From contig QPMI01000044.1 of assembly GCA_004431415.1 (NCBI GenBank), positions 434,001-498,000 of the forward strand: DNA of 64,000 nt, written 5' to 3'. Numbering within the stretch: the stretch's first letter is position 1; each line of letters starts with the position of its first letter. The notes beneath the pieces are model-generated. The model did no database searches. It was not told the DNA's origin and was given only the letters and a program-made list of their open reading frames with translations. The DNA is from Cyanophora paradoxa (taxonomy: Eukaryota > Glaucocystophyceae > Cyanophorales > Cyanophoraceae). A program made the position numbers and the translations under genes. Below, piece by piece: positions 48,266 through 60,900 of the stretch.

Positions 48266-51200
48266 CTACGCCATGGCGTCGCCGATGCCAGCCTCGTTGA
48301 AGGCTTCCTGGAGGCGCCGCAGGGAGGAGGAGATGAAGCCGGGGGGCAGGATGGGCCGCGAGAAGAGGCCCAGGGGGGTACCCTCCGAGAAGGACTCCTC
48401 CAGGGCCGAGAGGAGGCCCCGGGAGGCCGCGGGGGTAGAGGGCGTCGGGGGCGCCCCCGCCGCCCCGCGCGGCCCGCGCGGCTCGCCCTCCTCCTCGTCG
48501 TCCGACCCGCCCCGGCCCCGCGCGCCCCGCACGGAGAAATCGACGTACTCCACCTTGGCGGAAGGTTAGGGGGTAGAGGGGAAGAGCGGAACGGGAGGGG
48601 GGTACCAGGTTGTCTACGATGAGGCGCAGCTGGCGCTCGAGCTTCAGGACGATGGCGGCCTCGACCTCGGAATCGGCGTACCCCGCCGGGCGGGGCCGGA
48701 CGAGGAGGGGGGAGCTCGGGGCGGCGACTGCCGAGGGGCCGGCGGTCGGGGGCGAGGGGGCGGCGGCGGAGCGGGCCTTGCCGCTGCCCGTGAGGGACGT
48801 GGGCAGGCAGGAGGAGGAGGGGGAGGGCGGGGCCGCGGAGGAGAGGGGCAGGGGACCCGGTCCCTCCCCCGTGGGGGGGTACGTGGGCGCGGCGGCGCCG
48901 CCCCGGAGCGCGGCCTCGAGCTGGGCGCTCTTGACGCGGAGCTGCTCCTCGAGGCTGGCGGCGCGCCGGGCCGCCTCGGATCGCTCCGCCTGCGCCCGCT
49001 CGACCGCCTCCTGCGCCGCGCGCAGCTGCGCGGCGGCCGAGTCCGCTCGCTCCGCCCCCGCCGCCATCTGACGGGCGGGCGGGCGCCGCCTCAGCCAAAG
49101 CGGACGGCGCGAACCGCGCACATAAGCACACGGACCTCCGCGGCCCTCTCAGCGAGGGCGGCGTCGGCGCGCTGGAGCTTGGCCTGAAGGTCCGCCACGG
49201 CCGCGTGCCTCCGCCGCGCCTGCTCCTCGGCCGCCTTCACCTCGAAGCGCAGCCTGTCTATGTGGTCCTCCACGTTGCCCGTGAGGAGCGCGAGCGCCTT
49301 GGCGCCGTCCCGCTGGGCCTTGGCCATCGTCCGGCGCCAGACCTCGGCGGCGATGAAGTTGGAGCCCTCGGCGGGGAGCCGGAGCGACTGCGGCGCGGCC
49401 TTGGCCAGGTCCTGGCTCACGAAGGCCGAGAGCGCGCGCATCCCGCCCGCGTCGCACACGCGCGCCCTGTTCCGCGCTGCGGGCGAAAAAGTAGCAGTCA
49501 AGAGGAGCGTTCGCCTCTCCGAAATTCCTAAGAGGGAGGGAAAGGTGTGCGCACGGAGCTGGGCGACGCGGTGGAGGACGCGGGCGGCGCCGCGGCGGCA
49601 CTCCGCGCTCTCGTCGCCGAGCATGGCTAAGAGGGCGGGCACGGCGCCCCGCTCGCCCAGCTGCTGCTGCACGTCCTCTGCGAGCGGTGCGAACGAACGA
49701 AGGGAGGGAGGGAGGAGCCTCAGCCGGCCGCCGCCTCGAACGCGAACGAAGGAGCGGTGCGTACCCAGGACGGCGAGGTGCGAGAGGCACTTGCCAGCGA
49801 AGACGCGGACCGCCTCTTCCGGGGAACGAAGGAGGGCCAGAAGCGGATCCAGTACCCCCTCGTCCACCAGGCGGCCCCGCAGCTCGGCTGCGGCTCGGGG
49901 CTCAGGGGGGGTACATGAGGCTCGCAGGGGGTACAGGAGGCTCACGGTTCTGGGAGAGAACGCGGAAGACCTTGCAGCTCGCCAGCTGCAGGGGGGAAGA
50001 AGTCAGGGAAGGGGGGGCGGGGGCGGGAGGGGGTACGGGTGCCTGGAGCTGGGGTTCCCCCTGCGCCTTGAGGAACGCGACGAGCTTCGGGAGAACGTTC
50101 TCCTTCGCGATCCACTGCTGGCGCTCCTCTGCGAACGAAGCGATGAGCAAAGGAAAGGAAAGAAAGAGAAAGGAAAAGGCTTTAAAAGGGGGGGAGGGGG
50201 GGGGGGGGGAGAAGCGCACTGTCCAGGGCCAAGTTCGCGAGCGCCTCGCAGGTGCTCCGCTGCTCAGGTGAGTCAGGGGCGAATCGAGCGTCGGCGACGG
50301 CGCCGGCGCCGGCCCCGCCCCACCTGCAGCGAGACGCTGCTGCTCTTGAGGCACTTAAGGAGGGCCTCAAGCCCCTGGGCCTTCCGAAGGCTCCTGGCCT
50401 CGGCTTCCTTCGACGCTTCCGCCTCCTTCCCGTCGCCGGCGGACGCAGCGGACGCCATCGGCAGCGGCGGCCGGCTCGGGGCGTCCTCGTCACTGGAGAG
50501 GACCCCCCCGGCGAGCTCTGCGGGGGCGAGGGGGGATGCGCGGGTCAGAGGCGCGGGGAGGGGTACCGAAAAGCAGCGGCGCGTACCCTCCTCGGCGAGC
50601 CGCGAGATGGTTTGCACGGCGCGCACCTGCACCTCTTCCGCGCCGTCCGAGAGGGATTTGATCACCGCTGGCAGGTCGACGCTCACTGCGGGGGCGCGCG
50701 GCGCTCGGTTCCACAGCGGCGGAGCGAGCGCGACGGACCGCACCTTTGGGCTCGGGCGCGGCGGCCGCGGATGCGCCGGCGCCGGCGGCGTCAGGCTGGG
50801 CCGTCCCCGCGGTGGAGGAGCGGCTCCGCGTGAAGAACTGGGAGAAGGAGATGTCGGCGGCCGCGTTCTGCAGCTGCGGCAGGTTCGTGTCTGCGCCCAG
50901 CCAGCCGGTGAGAACGGGAGAAAGAAGAAGCAAGAGGAAGAGGAGGGAGAAGCCGCGCACCGACGACGTTGTCGATGAATTGGCTGACTTTCTTGCGCAT
51001 CTCCGCCTCGCGCATCTTGTCTGTGAGAAGCAAGGAGATCAGGAGGCATTTCTAGTGCGAAAGGCGGAGATCGCACCTATGAACGCGGAGATCTTCCCTG
51101 GGGCGGCTGGCCCCGCCGGCCCCGCCGGCCCCGCAGGCGCGGCCGGGGCAGTTGCGTCGGCGGGGGCGACTGCATCGGCGGGCGCCTCCGCCTTTGCGGT

Positions 51201-51920
51201 TTCGACAGCATCGTTGGGCTGGTCCGAGGTGCCTTCGTCAGCCCGCGGCGTAGGGCTCGGGGACAGCGGCGGCGACTTGAATCGATCTGGCCTGTTTCGA
51301 AAAGCGAGGACACGGTCAGCGATAAAAGAAAGCTTGTGTCACTCAGCGCATCAGCGCAGCGCACAGGGACTCCTTGATGCGCTCGGGCAGCTTGCTCTCC
51401 TTCAACTTCTCGTGCACCTGGTCCACCTTGTCTGCGAGAGCGCGCGCTCCTTCAGATGTGTGTTCCTTGAGCTTGCTAAGCTGTTGGCCGCCGGATCGGT
51501 CAGATTGGCGCGCAAGCTGGAGCGTACGTTAACCATGCTCGCACCTTGTCGAAGATGGAGACGCGGAGGGATGAAGTCGTCTCTAGCTTCCCTTCGACGG
51601 GCTTTCCTTCGTCCACCGATCCAGTCAACGGCGTGGCTGCCGGCGACGCGCTAGACGGTGATGCAGCGCCCGGAAGCTCGGCATCGGCCTCGGACGAGAC
51701 GGTCGCTGCGACTGCCGGCACAGCGGCGCTTTCTGCTGCAGCAGCATCGCCTTCGGGCGGCTGCTTTGTCGGCGTGGTGGGCTCGTCCTTGGTGCCATCT
51801 TTTGACACCGATAAGCGGGCCCGGAAGGCCGCGAAGTTCTCCCTGCGGCGAGAGAAGCGCGTTAGCGGCGGTCGCACGCGCGGCAGCTCGCCGGGGGCGC
51901 GCGGACCGCAAGCTCGCCAT
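48266..51920 (-). CDS. Armadillo-repeat and coiled-coil protein
   Basis: The minus strand carries a chain of exons separated by short introns, many containing ggggggtac (gtacccccc in sense). The N-terminal part (51860-51550) is Ala/Ser/Thr-rich and ends VSIFDK, joining in frame to LSKLKEHTSEGARALADKV. Then come a Pro/Ala/Gly-rich stretch (51090-51290), KKVSQFIDNVVG, and helical ARM-like repeats: LPAVIKSLSDGAEEVQVRAV, GLEALLKCLKSSSVSLQ, LVDEGVLDPLLALLRSPEEA, LGERGAVPALLAMLGDESAE. A coiled coil follows (AAEEQARRRHAAVADLQAKL), with a second heptad region (RAQAERSEAARRAASLEEQL) and the C-terminus FNEAGIGDAMA at 48266. ARM repeats form protein-binding superhelices, so a scaffold or adaptor role is likely. 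The partner is unknown. The start is placed at an ATG at 51920 (MASLRSARPRRAAARA), but the first splice is not resolved. Confidence 0.75.
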
Positions 51921-51985
51921 TGTGTGTACCCGTCACGGGCGATACGAGCGCGGGATCCCGGCAACGCGAACACAGCAGCGGCAGC
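51921..51985. promoter_or_regulatory. Very short divergent intergenic region
   Basis: About 65 bp separate the proposed start codons of the minus-strand ARM gene and the plus-strand YceD-like gene. Any promoter must be shared or lie inside transcribed sequence. No TATA-like element is visible. Both start sites are tentative. Confidence 0.35.
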
Positions 51986-53797
51986 ATGAGCTTCGTATCA
52001 GCGGCACCGCTAGCGCAGCGCAGGCCAGAGGCGACCCTGCGGCCCGGGGCGCACCCGATCTCGCCTCAATTCTTGGCCACACGCGCGTGCGGGCATGCTG
52101 CGGTGACTGGGGTGGTAAGGAGCAAGTGCGTTTCATGCTTTGGAACGTTGCAGCTACAGCGCTGCTCACGTTCAGGGCGCCAGGTCGATCTTTCTGGCCG
52201 GCAGCCTTCCCGTATCAGCGAGCTTCCGGGGGCGCGCTCCGCAGCCTCCTCGCCTCTGTATTGAGGCCAAGAAGGGCGGTATGTCGGCCGATTTCGACGA
52301 TAGCGAGTGGGACAGCGAGAAGGGCCTCGGGACCGAGCTCACCACAGGCGTACGTCGCACGCTCGCGCCTGCGGGGCTCGGGGACGCTCACGACACATGC
52401 GCAGACGTGGGCGGATGGCATCGAAGCTCTGGAGCGGCAGATGCGCATCGACGCTGAGAGCAAGGGCGCAGGAAGGGCGCGCGAGAGCGCCCGTCCCTCC
52501 CGACTCGGCCGCGGGCTTACCGCCCGCTCCGCTGCTCTGCAGGTCGTGAGCAGCATGAAGCTCACGCGGCAAGACCTCTTGCAGCCCGGCGCCGTCCTCA
52601 CTTTCCACAAAGTCACCACGCAGGTGCGGCCGCTCCCGTTCCCGCGCGCCAAGCCTGCCTTCGCCCTTCGCCGGCGCCCACGAACGCGCGGCCGCACAGG
52701 TGGACGTCGGTGTCGAAGATCTGGGGCCCCCGACCACCCCCGTGCGCGTACCCCGCCCCTCTCCCCCATCCCCCTCCCGCGCCCGAGCTCGGCGGGGGTA
52801 CAGGTGGTCGTGGATCTCGAGGTGCAGAAGGTGCGGGCGGACTGGTTCGCCCGCGGCGAGGTTCGAACCCTCGTCAACCTCGTCTGCGGTCCGCCCCGTA
52901 CCCCAATCCCCCCCCCCCCTCCCGCCTCCCCTTACCGTGTACCCTCCTCCCCAAGACCGCTGCGCGTGCGACTACAAGGAGAGCATCGAAGCGCCTTGGA
53001 CCATGTGGATCACAACCAAGGCCGGTGCGGGCGGTACCCCTCCCCGCCCCGCCCCGATCGTACCCCCGACCGGGACCCTGCTCCCCCCCCCCCCCCTTCT
53101 CTCTCGGGCCCCTCTTTCCGTAGATCTCGAAGAGCTCCCCGATGACGAGGTATCCCCCTCAACCCCCACTGCCTCTTCGCGTACCCCTTTGTCCTGCTTA
53201 GCCCATCTTCCCAGGATGCGGTGATGGTGATGGGGCCGAACGTCGACGCCATCGACATCAGGTGCCTTCCCCCCCCCCTCCCCCCCCCCCCCCGCTCCGG
53301 CGGAAGCCGATCCCATCCGTTCCCCCCATCCGTCTTCGAATCCCGTACCCCCGCAGCGGAGTGGTGCGGGATACGGTCTACTCGTCGGTCCCCTCGCGCT
53401 GCCTCTGCAAACAGGACTGCAAGGCGCGTCCCCCCCCCCCCCCCCGCCCGGCGTTCGCCTTACCGCCCCCCCCCCCCAGGGCCTTTGTCAGCGGTGCGGG
53501 GCGGACCTGAACGCGGGAGAGTGCGGCTGCGGGGGGGACGAGCCCGGCCCGGAGGACGTACCCCTCCAGTGGGCGGGCCTGGCCGAGCTGGTCAAGTCGG
53601 GGGCACTGGACGCTGCTTTCAAGGACAAGGGAGGCAAGGGGAGGGGGCAGGGCCTCTCGAAGGGCCTGGCCAAGGGGGGGCCCAAGGCCGGCGCCCCTCC
53701 ATCTACCCCCGAGCCCTCGGCCTCCTCCGAGGCGCCCAAGCGGCGCGGGCGGCCCCGCAAGCGGCCGCTGACCCCCGGTAATCCCGACCTGAACTAG
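51986..53797 (+). CDS. YceD/DUF177-like protein, probably plastid-targeted, with C-terminal AT-hook-like motif
   Basis: The body begins KGGMSADFDDSEWDSEKG (ATG at 52281). Upstream in the same frame is SIFLAGSLPVSASFRGRAPQ, like a signal-peptide end with the SASF cleavage motif followed by an Arg-rich transit peptide. An upstream exon must supply the Met (51986 proposed). In-frame exons follow: TWADGIEALERQMRI; KLTRQDLLQPGAVLTFHKVT; VVVDLEVQKVRADWF; RCACDYKESIEAPWTMWI; DLEELPDDE; DAVMVMGPNVDAIDI; SGVVRDTVYSSVPSRCLCKQ; and finally GLCQRCGADLNAGECGCG, the DUF177 zinc-ribbon-like signature. The last intron appears to use a GC donor (AAG/gcgcgt). YceD proteins act in accumulation of large-subunit rRNA in bacteria and plastids. 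A charged tail with APKRRGRPRKRPL (AT-hook-like) ends at 53797. Confidence 0.82.
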
Positions 53798-54316
53798 AGC
53801 CCGAGTTCGAGTCCGCACCGTTCCATACGCTTCGCTGTGATCCAGCCTGCAGCTGGCAGTGATCATGAATGCGAGTGGCCATATGCATAAGCATATGCAT
53901 GGGAAGCGCCCTTGTAGCTCGCGATCGGTCGCTGCCGGGGTCAAGGGGCGTCGGCACAGATTAGGGCGAATTTAGGAAGCGACTAGACTAGTAGTACTGC
54001 CAGGCTGTATCATGTACTAAGTTCGACCGTTACACAGCTGCGATCACAGTATACGCACCTACGACAGTGCGGTCGCTATGATAGCTATATAGTATGGCAC
54101 ACATAAATCATATGGTGGCCTTTCGAATTCAAACTTTCAGGTCTTGAAGTAACCAGCAGTAGCAACGACAAGATCCTAGCTCTGCTCGTACGCTGCATAC
54201 TAAACTGACAATTACACAAGCTTCGAAAATTCATATGTACGTACACTAACAGGCCTAGCTAATAGGTAAAGCTAGAAGATGTAGAACACGCCATATATAT
54301 CGAAAGTTGCGCTTCG
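53798..54316. other. Intergenic region, AT-richer, no gene seen
   Basis: Contains gcatatgcat-type palindromes and tatatagtatgg-like AT stretches. Stop codons are frequent in all frames. It lies between the convergent 3' ends of the YceD-like gene and the large membrane-protein gene. Confidence 0.5.
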
Positions 54317-54900
54317 TCACAGGCGGATGGCGACCGCGGCGGCTCTGCCATCGTCGCCCTTGGGGGGTGCCCTGCCTGCCCCTGCATTCGCCTGCTGCGG
54401 AGCGCCCGCACCGGCGATAGCGCTCGAGCTGGAGTTGCCGGCCCCGCTCGAGGTCGAGCCCGAGAGATCGATGGGCCGCACGGGGAGGTTGGGGATGGGG
54501 AGCGCGGCCCCCGCGAAGCTGTAGGCGTAGCGGCTGCTGGGGCCGGCGCCGCCGACGGCGGGGAGCGCCGACATTGACGCTGCCGCGGACAGTGGGAATC
54601 CGAAGGGCGGGAGGGCATGGGGCCGGGAGGGGCGGCCGCTGGCGCCAGCGCTCCGGCCCGTTGCCAAAGTTGCATCCGGCACGAAAGATGACGGAGGGAA
54701 AGGTCGCTGGGCCGACTTGGATCTGGAGGCCTCTCCAGCGCCGTCTTCATCATATATGTCGATCAGGCCCTCAATTTGTCCGAAGCTGTTGCTTCGCCTT
54801 CGGTTCATTCGGGCCTCTTCACGCGCGGATTTCGTGGGCCTAGGCCTCGTGGGTGTGCCCGAACTCGAACTCAGCGAGACGACATGTACAGTGGCTGCGT
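54317..54900 (-). other. Ser/Ala/Pro-rich C-terminal tail
   Basis: Contains MNRRRSNSFGQIEGLIDIYD, with a basic RRRSNS site that would suit a basophilic kinase, and then a low-complexity tail to AVAIRL. Consistent with a cytoplasmic tail, but it could be the last exon of a separate gene. Confidence 0.5.
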
Positions 54901-57900
54901 GTGGTCTGCAGCTGTCCGCGACATCTCGAGCTCCGTGGGAGCGAGGCTGCATCTCTATTTTTGGATGCACTGTCAACGGCTCGCTTGCGACCGATCCGTC
55001 GACGACGGAGTCTTCTCCTGTATCGGCGTCGCGGCGCGGCTTCTGCGTTTCGCATTAGATTGGAGCTTTGAAGTGCGCCGTTTTAGTTTAAATTTCATGC
55101 GATTAAAGGGAGCGGTCGCTCATCACCTTGACGAAGTATCGCGCGGTGAGGAATGCGACTGCAATCTGGCCTCCGACCTGCCGCGAGCCGCTTCGTCAGC
55201 AGCGGACGAGTCGCGATCGCGAGATGGACAGCGTCGCAGTTGTAACGTGCGCACGGCGATGGCGGTCTGCGTGAGGGACGACAGGTCCGCCAGCATGTCG
55301 GCCACCGTGGCCTTCACCTTGCGGTACACCTGCGGCAGGGCGCGTCAACACGAATGACGCGCTGTCGACTCGCGAGCGGCTGGAGGCGAGCGCACCATGA
55401 CGTAAATGTTGTCGATGTTGAAGAGGACGCGGAAGGCGACCGACTCTCCAGCACACTCCGGGTCGGAGAGCGGTTTCGTGAACGAGCAGAGGGCCTGGCA
55501 GCAGCGGGCCGGAGCGAAATGAGATAAATACTGATGAGATTGAAAGGGGTGGAAATCAGGAGATACGCACGAAGGATCCCTCGCCCTTCTCGGCCGCGCG
55601 GTTGTCAGCTGGACGCAGGGCCGCGTCGTACCGCGGCGTCCCGTCGCGCTCGTCCTGTAAACGCGCGCGCCTCATCGTCAGATGCATGCGCGCAAACCGC
55701 GGCGCGGGTACAAGCAACCGTGACGTTCAGACCTCGAAGTGCAGCGGGAATAGAGACACGGGGATGGTGACCGGGAGCGTGCCGCGGAAGACGGAGAACT
55801 CGGCTTGCGAGGTGGGCACGATCACGCCCTCGATGGAGAGGTTAGACGGAACCTGCTTCGCGCATCAGTGAACGCAATTACAACAACCCAGCTTCATGCA
55901 AAGACGAACGTGGATGGCGTAGTTGATGGCGACCGCAAACGCGAGGCGCGATACGAGGCGGAAGTCGACTGTCACGTTGCTGGCCGCCAAGAGACGGCAT
56001 TGTTTGCACCGCCAGGTCACTCTGCGCGCACGCATGAGGAATCACAGTAGTGTAGCTGTTGCATGCACGTCGAAGCATGAACGGACAAGCAACTACGGCG
56101 TGCAGCGATGAAGCTCGTTTCAGCAACTGGCTCGGGCGAACCATCGACGGGCCCGATGCCCGAAACGAACACGTCGACACCAGCGCGCCCGTCTAAGCGG
56201 GATAGCGATGCGTTGCCGGAGCTCTCTCCTACTCGTCTCACGATCTGACAGGGACCTGCACGAGTGCCCATGATCAGAAGCTCTGCGAATCAACAAAAAC
56301 AAAGCAGAAAACAATTCAAAGTTCACCGGCGAATCCAGCGAAGGAGGCCGTGACGTTCAGAGGGCCGGCGATGCTGGCAGCCGACGGCGAGGCCCCCGGC
56401 TGGAGCGTCTGGATGATACTGAAGTTTGCGATGGACTGGGCATGCGCACGAATGCCGAGCGGTCAGAGCCCACGCATTGCAGCATGGCACATCTCGGAAT
56501 TGAAGCGCACAAATTGCAGGAGAACGTAGCCGGCTGCGATGGCGGCGAGACCGATGCCGATCATCGTGAAGACAACGCCGAAGCGAGTCTTTTCGTTCTC
56601 CTCTTCGTCCTCCGCCGCTTCCTTTTCTTCCGTTTTTGCGGACGCGCTTTTCGCTCCACCTTTTACTTCCTCGCGCTTGGTCGCGATGAGATCTGTATAC
56701 AGCCGGTCGAGCTTGAGGATCTGTCGACCGAGATGTTGGTGGCGGATATGAGCTTGAGAGAAGGCACAAGTGCCAGCGTACACGCTCAAATCGACGTTTT
56801 TTGCGCTCTTTGCGCTCGAGCTTCCGCTCCGAAGGAGCAGCCAACGGAATCTATGCGGGGGTTGATTCTACAATGCGAGATTCTTACGAACGAACGCATC
56901 GAGCGCACCTTCAAATACGAGTAGAGGCAGACGCCGGCAAGGATGAGCAGGACTCCAGTGCACGCCACCAGCACCGCGAAAATCTGTGCACGGTACGAAT
57001 TTATTTTCCAGGCCTAGGAGGCGTTCTGCTCTCTGGACAACTCCGCACCAGGTAAAGGCGCTGATTCGCGACCTCCTCCGTGCGTATTTCCTGCCGAGTC
57101 ATTCAATTCATGGCATTCGACCGATGCAACTCCAGACCACGCATGCGCACGGGCCGGAGGATGGTGGCCGAATTTGTGTCGTATCTGCGCGTGCGAATCG
57201 CATCGTTTCGAAGAACATGTCATGCATTTTAAATCACAAAATGTCCAGATTATAAATAAGAGAATTCCGCACGTCACGCTCTCGCTTATGAATGTCATTT
57301 CGCTGTCCTCGCTTGTAATGCGCTTGAAGAAGTCTCCAGCAGCCAACAGCCTTCGCGTGCCCATCAGGCCCCGCCTCTGGGTCCCTCCTGGCTGCGCAGG
57401 CTCCGCTCCTGCTGCCTCGCGGCCGGCGGCGAGGGCTTCAGTGATGGTCTGCGATATGAGCTTCTTGAAATCCGATATGTCGATTGGCTCCGATGTCGCG
57501 ATCGGGCACAGCTGCGTCGACGAGCACGGCGTGCAGGCCGTGGACCCCGCGGCAGCCGCAAACGTGCCGGACGGGCTGCACAATCCCGAGTTCGAATTCG
57601 CGCAGTAATATCCATGAGCTGGAAAGCAAAGCGCTGCACGGACCAGGGCTCGCAGTAGGCCAGCGTCGCGTTTCGGAAGGTGCCTTTCGCACAGACCTGC
57701 CGTTGCTATGTTGGCAGCGGAGAGACGGAAACGAGTCGAGCACCAGCGCACCTCGCAGAACGTCTGAGACTCGTCCGACTGAGTGAAAAAATAATGACGC
57801 TCGTCAGCGAAACGAATGGACAGACAGACACTGAGAGGCAATGCGACCCACCACAGTGCCCTCCAAACTGCGCAAAGCATCAGCTTGTGAACGAAACGCG

Positions 57901-60900
57901 GTCGAAAGCAAAGCAGGCTCGAAGCCCACCAGGACATACATCCCGTGGAGCCCGCTTGCGAGATCGTGTTCACGGGGCACGGCAGGCAGACGTCGCTGTT
58001 CGCAGGCAGGTACGTGGAAGAGGGGCACGGGATACAGCGCGTGCGGCTGTCGTCCGAGATCGATCCGGCAGCACAGCGGGTGCAAGTGGCATCTGCGGCG
58101 CAGATTCAGGATTGCGTCCAAGCAGCTTAATGGCGGTCTGGAAGAGCGGACCGCCAGCGCGTGAGGTAGTCAGAGGCGGGCACGGCTCACAAACGCCCTT
58201 GCTGGGGTACGTTCCAGCCTCGCAATCTGCAACAGAAAGTTCGGGTGTCGAGATGATTGCCGAATATTAATTCGAAGAATTGTAAGCAACAGCTTCTCAC
58301 CCCTGCAGTCCGCGCGGTCTTCGCGTGGCACCTTTCCCGACGGGCTGCTCTCAATGTGATCAGAATGGAGGCGATATCATTGAAAGAATTCATGCATGAA
58401 GTTCGTAGAGACTTTCATGAGACGCACCACTGCTCGCACTCGCCGTTGCCTGGGGCCCGCGAGACGGTTCCAGGGCCACAGGGAATGCACCCAGTGCTGT
58501 TGCTGTCTATCGGCCTGTAGAAACCCTGCGGAACAAAGTACGATGTTACTTTAGCAGCCCTGCGCGCTGGATAATTTTGGGGCCGAACCAGCGCGCAGGG
58601 CTCGCAGACGCGGCGGTTCGCCGACGAAGTGTACCCCGCTCCGCACGGGCTACACTCGAATGCCGTTCCTGGATCGGGTGCAATAAAGGTCTCGGGACAC
58701 TTGAGCACGCCAAGTCAGTTTATGTCACTGGAAAATTAGAACGAGAGCAATGCACACCCGTAAGCAGGTCTGCGTGCCCTCTGGCATGAATGTGCCTGGC
58801 GTGCACGGTATGCACTCGCTGGAATCTTCGGAGGCGTACGAGCCGGGCTGGCATGGCCGACACGCCTGCGAGCCCACTGGCGCCCAGGTCCCGATCCGGC
58901 ACGGCAGGCAGATGTTCATGTTCCGAGGCTTGAACGTGCCCGCTTGGCATGGATTGCAGCGCGTGCTGTAGCCGGGCGCGTTGGTTGCAAACAATTGGGA
59001 GGCGGTTGATCGCAAACGAGATTAGAAAGCGAGCAATCTCCGCTTACCGGTCGGCGTTGGAGATCTCGCCAGGAGCACACGCTGTGCACGCGACAAGGCC
59101 TCGCTCCTCTGCGATTGTTCCCTCCTCGCAGAGCCGGCAGGTCCGCGTGCCGTTGGCCTCCATATATCCAGCGGGGCACGGAACGCAGGTCACGCGATCG
59201 TCGGAGGACTGTGTCCCCGGAGGGCTGCAAGACAAGTTCGAGATATTGCTGCACGCAAAGGCATGGCAGGAAGAGAGGGTGCATGCAAACCACAGATCGC
59301 ATTCGGCACGGCCAGGCGCGTTGGAGTAATAACCATTCGAACAAGAGAGGCAGGAACTGCTGTTTGCAGGCCTCGCTGTACCGCTCGGGCACGGCGTGCA
59401 CTCCTGGTGTGTCTCGTCCGCAACGGACCCGGGCTCGCTGTGCAAATGCGTAAGTGATATAGCAATAAACAGTGCAAAGAAGACAAACAGTTTCATGGCT
59501 CACCATTCCTGGCAGGAGACCATTCCCAGAAGAGGGGCGTACATATTTCCGATGCAATCGCGGCAGCGCCACTCCTTCTCATACGTGCCCCGAGGGCACG
59601 AGAGGCACGTTGCGAGGTCGTCGCTCGGGACCGCGCCCCTCGCGCAGACTGTGTAGTTCCTCGAAGCGACCGGGGCCACTGACCCCACCGGCACTCGCTG
59701 GCATGACACCATCGGCGCGTGCCTGTAGTAGCCCACCATGCACGCTGCTCACGCTCGCCGTCAGCGTGCACTCATATGCATTCTCCGTACAGAATGCAAC
59801 GCACGCGTGCAGCTCTGTTTGTCCGCCGCGGCCTCGTAGCCCTCCGGGCACGTCTCGCACTGGTCCTTCCCGGGGTCGGACGTGATCGTGTTCGGCGGGC
59901 ACGGCAGGCACTGGTCATCCAGCTGGTAGCTCCCTGCGAATTCGAAAGCAGCCCATGGCGTTAACGAAAATGCATGCAAGAGCAGTTGCTCGCTCACCGC
60001 CTCGGCATGGCGTGCACGTGGCTTTCGTGCCATCAGGGACAAAGCCAGGTAGACAGACCGTGTAGTTGGAAGAGCCGATGCGGGCAACAGCCCGGACAGA
60101 CACGGCTTCGCAATAAGCCATCGCTCCATGTCGGTAGGTGCCTGTCGGAATCACGAAGGATGTCAATAATTCATAACATACACAGAAACCCAGATGAAAA
60201 AGACTGCATGACCAGCTGGGCAGTCGAAGCACAGGCGCAGGTCCGCTGAAGCGTACTTGCCGTCCGGGCACGCCGTGCAGTTTGAAGACGCCTCGAAAGG
60301 GGCGACCTCGTTCTGCACGCACGGAAGGCACTCCCCAGCGCGCCCGTATTCCGCGGTTCCGCCACGGCATGGAAGGCAGGCCTGCAGAAATACCCGCGGT
60401 GGGCGATAAGTTAGATTATGGCAACACTAATTCTGAAAATGGGGGAAGAACCTTTCTATCAGGCGGTGAGACGTAGCCAGGACCGCACTTTTCGCAGCCC
60501 TTCCCATCCGGGGATGCGTAATCTATTAGGAAACCGTTATTCAAGAGAATATGACTTCCGTGCGCATATAAGTCGCTGACCTTCATCGCACGGCAAACAG
60601 ACGGCCTCGTTCGGCGGAGCGCCGAAACCCGGGCGGCACCACGTGCATCCGTCCTGCTTGTCCGTCGTGACTTGTCCCTGCCCACGGGTGAGCGTTTTGA
60701 TTTCTATGCAAGCAAAGAAATATGCGACTACCGGTGGGCACGTATTGCAGGGACCAAATCGCCCCTCCTCGGCCCAAGTGCCGGGGGGGCACGCCTCGCA
60801 CGGCCAGAGCTCCGAGGGCTGATGCGTCCCCGCCGCGCTGCGGGTGTGCAGTCGACGTCGTGAGTACATTTGAAGACCGAAAACCTATATATGAATTCGC

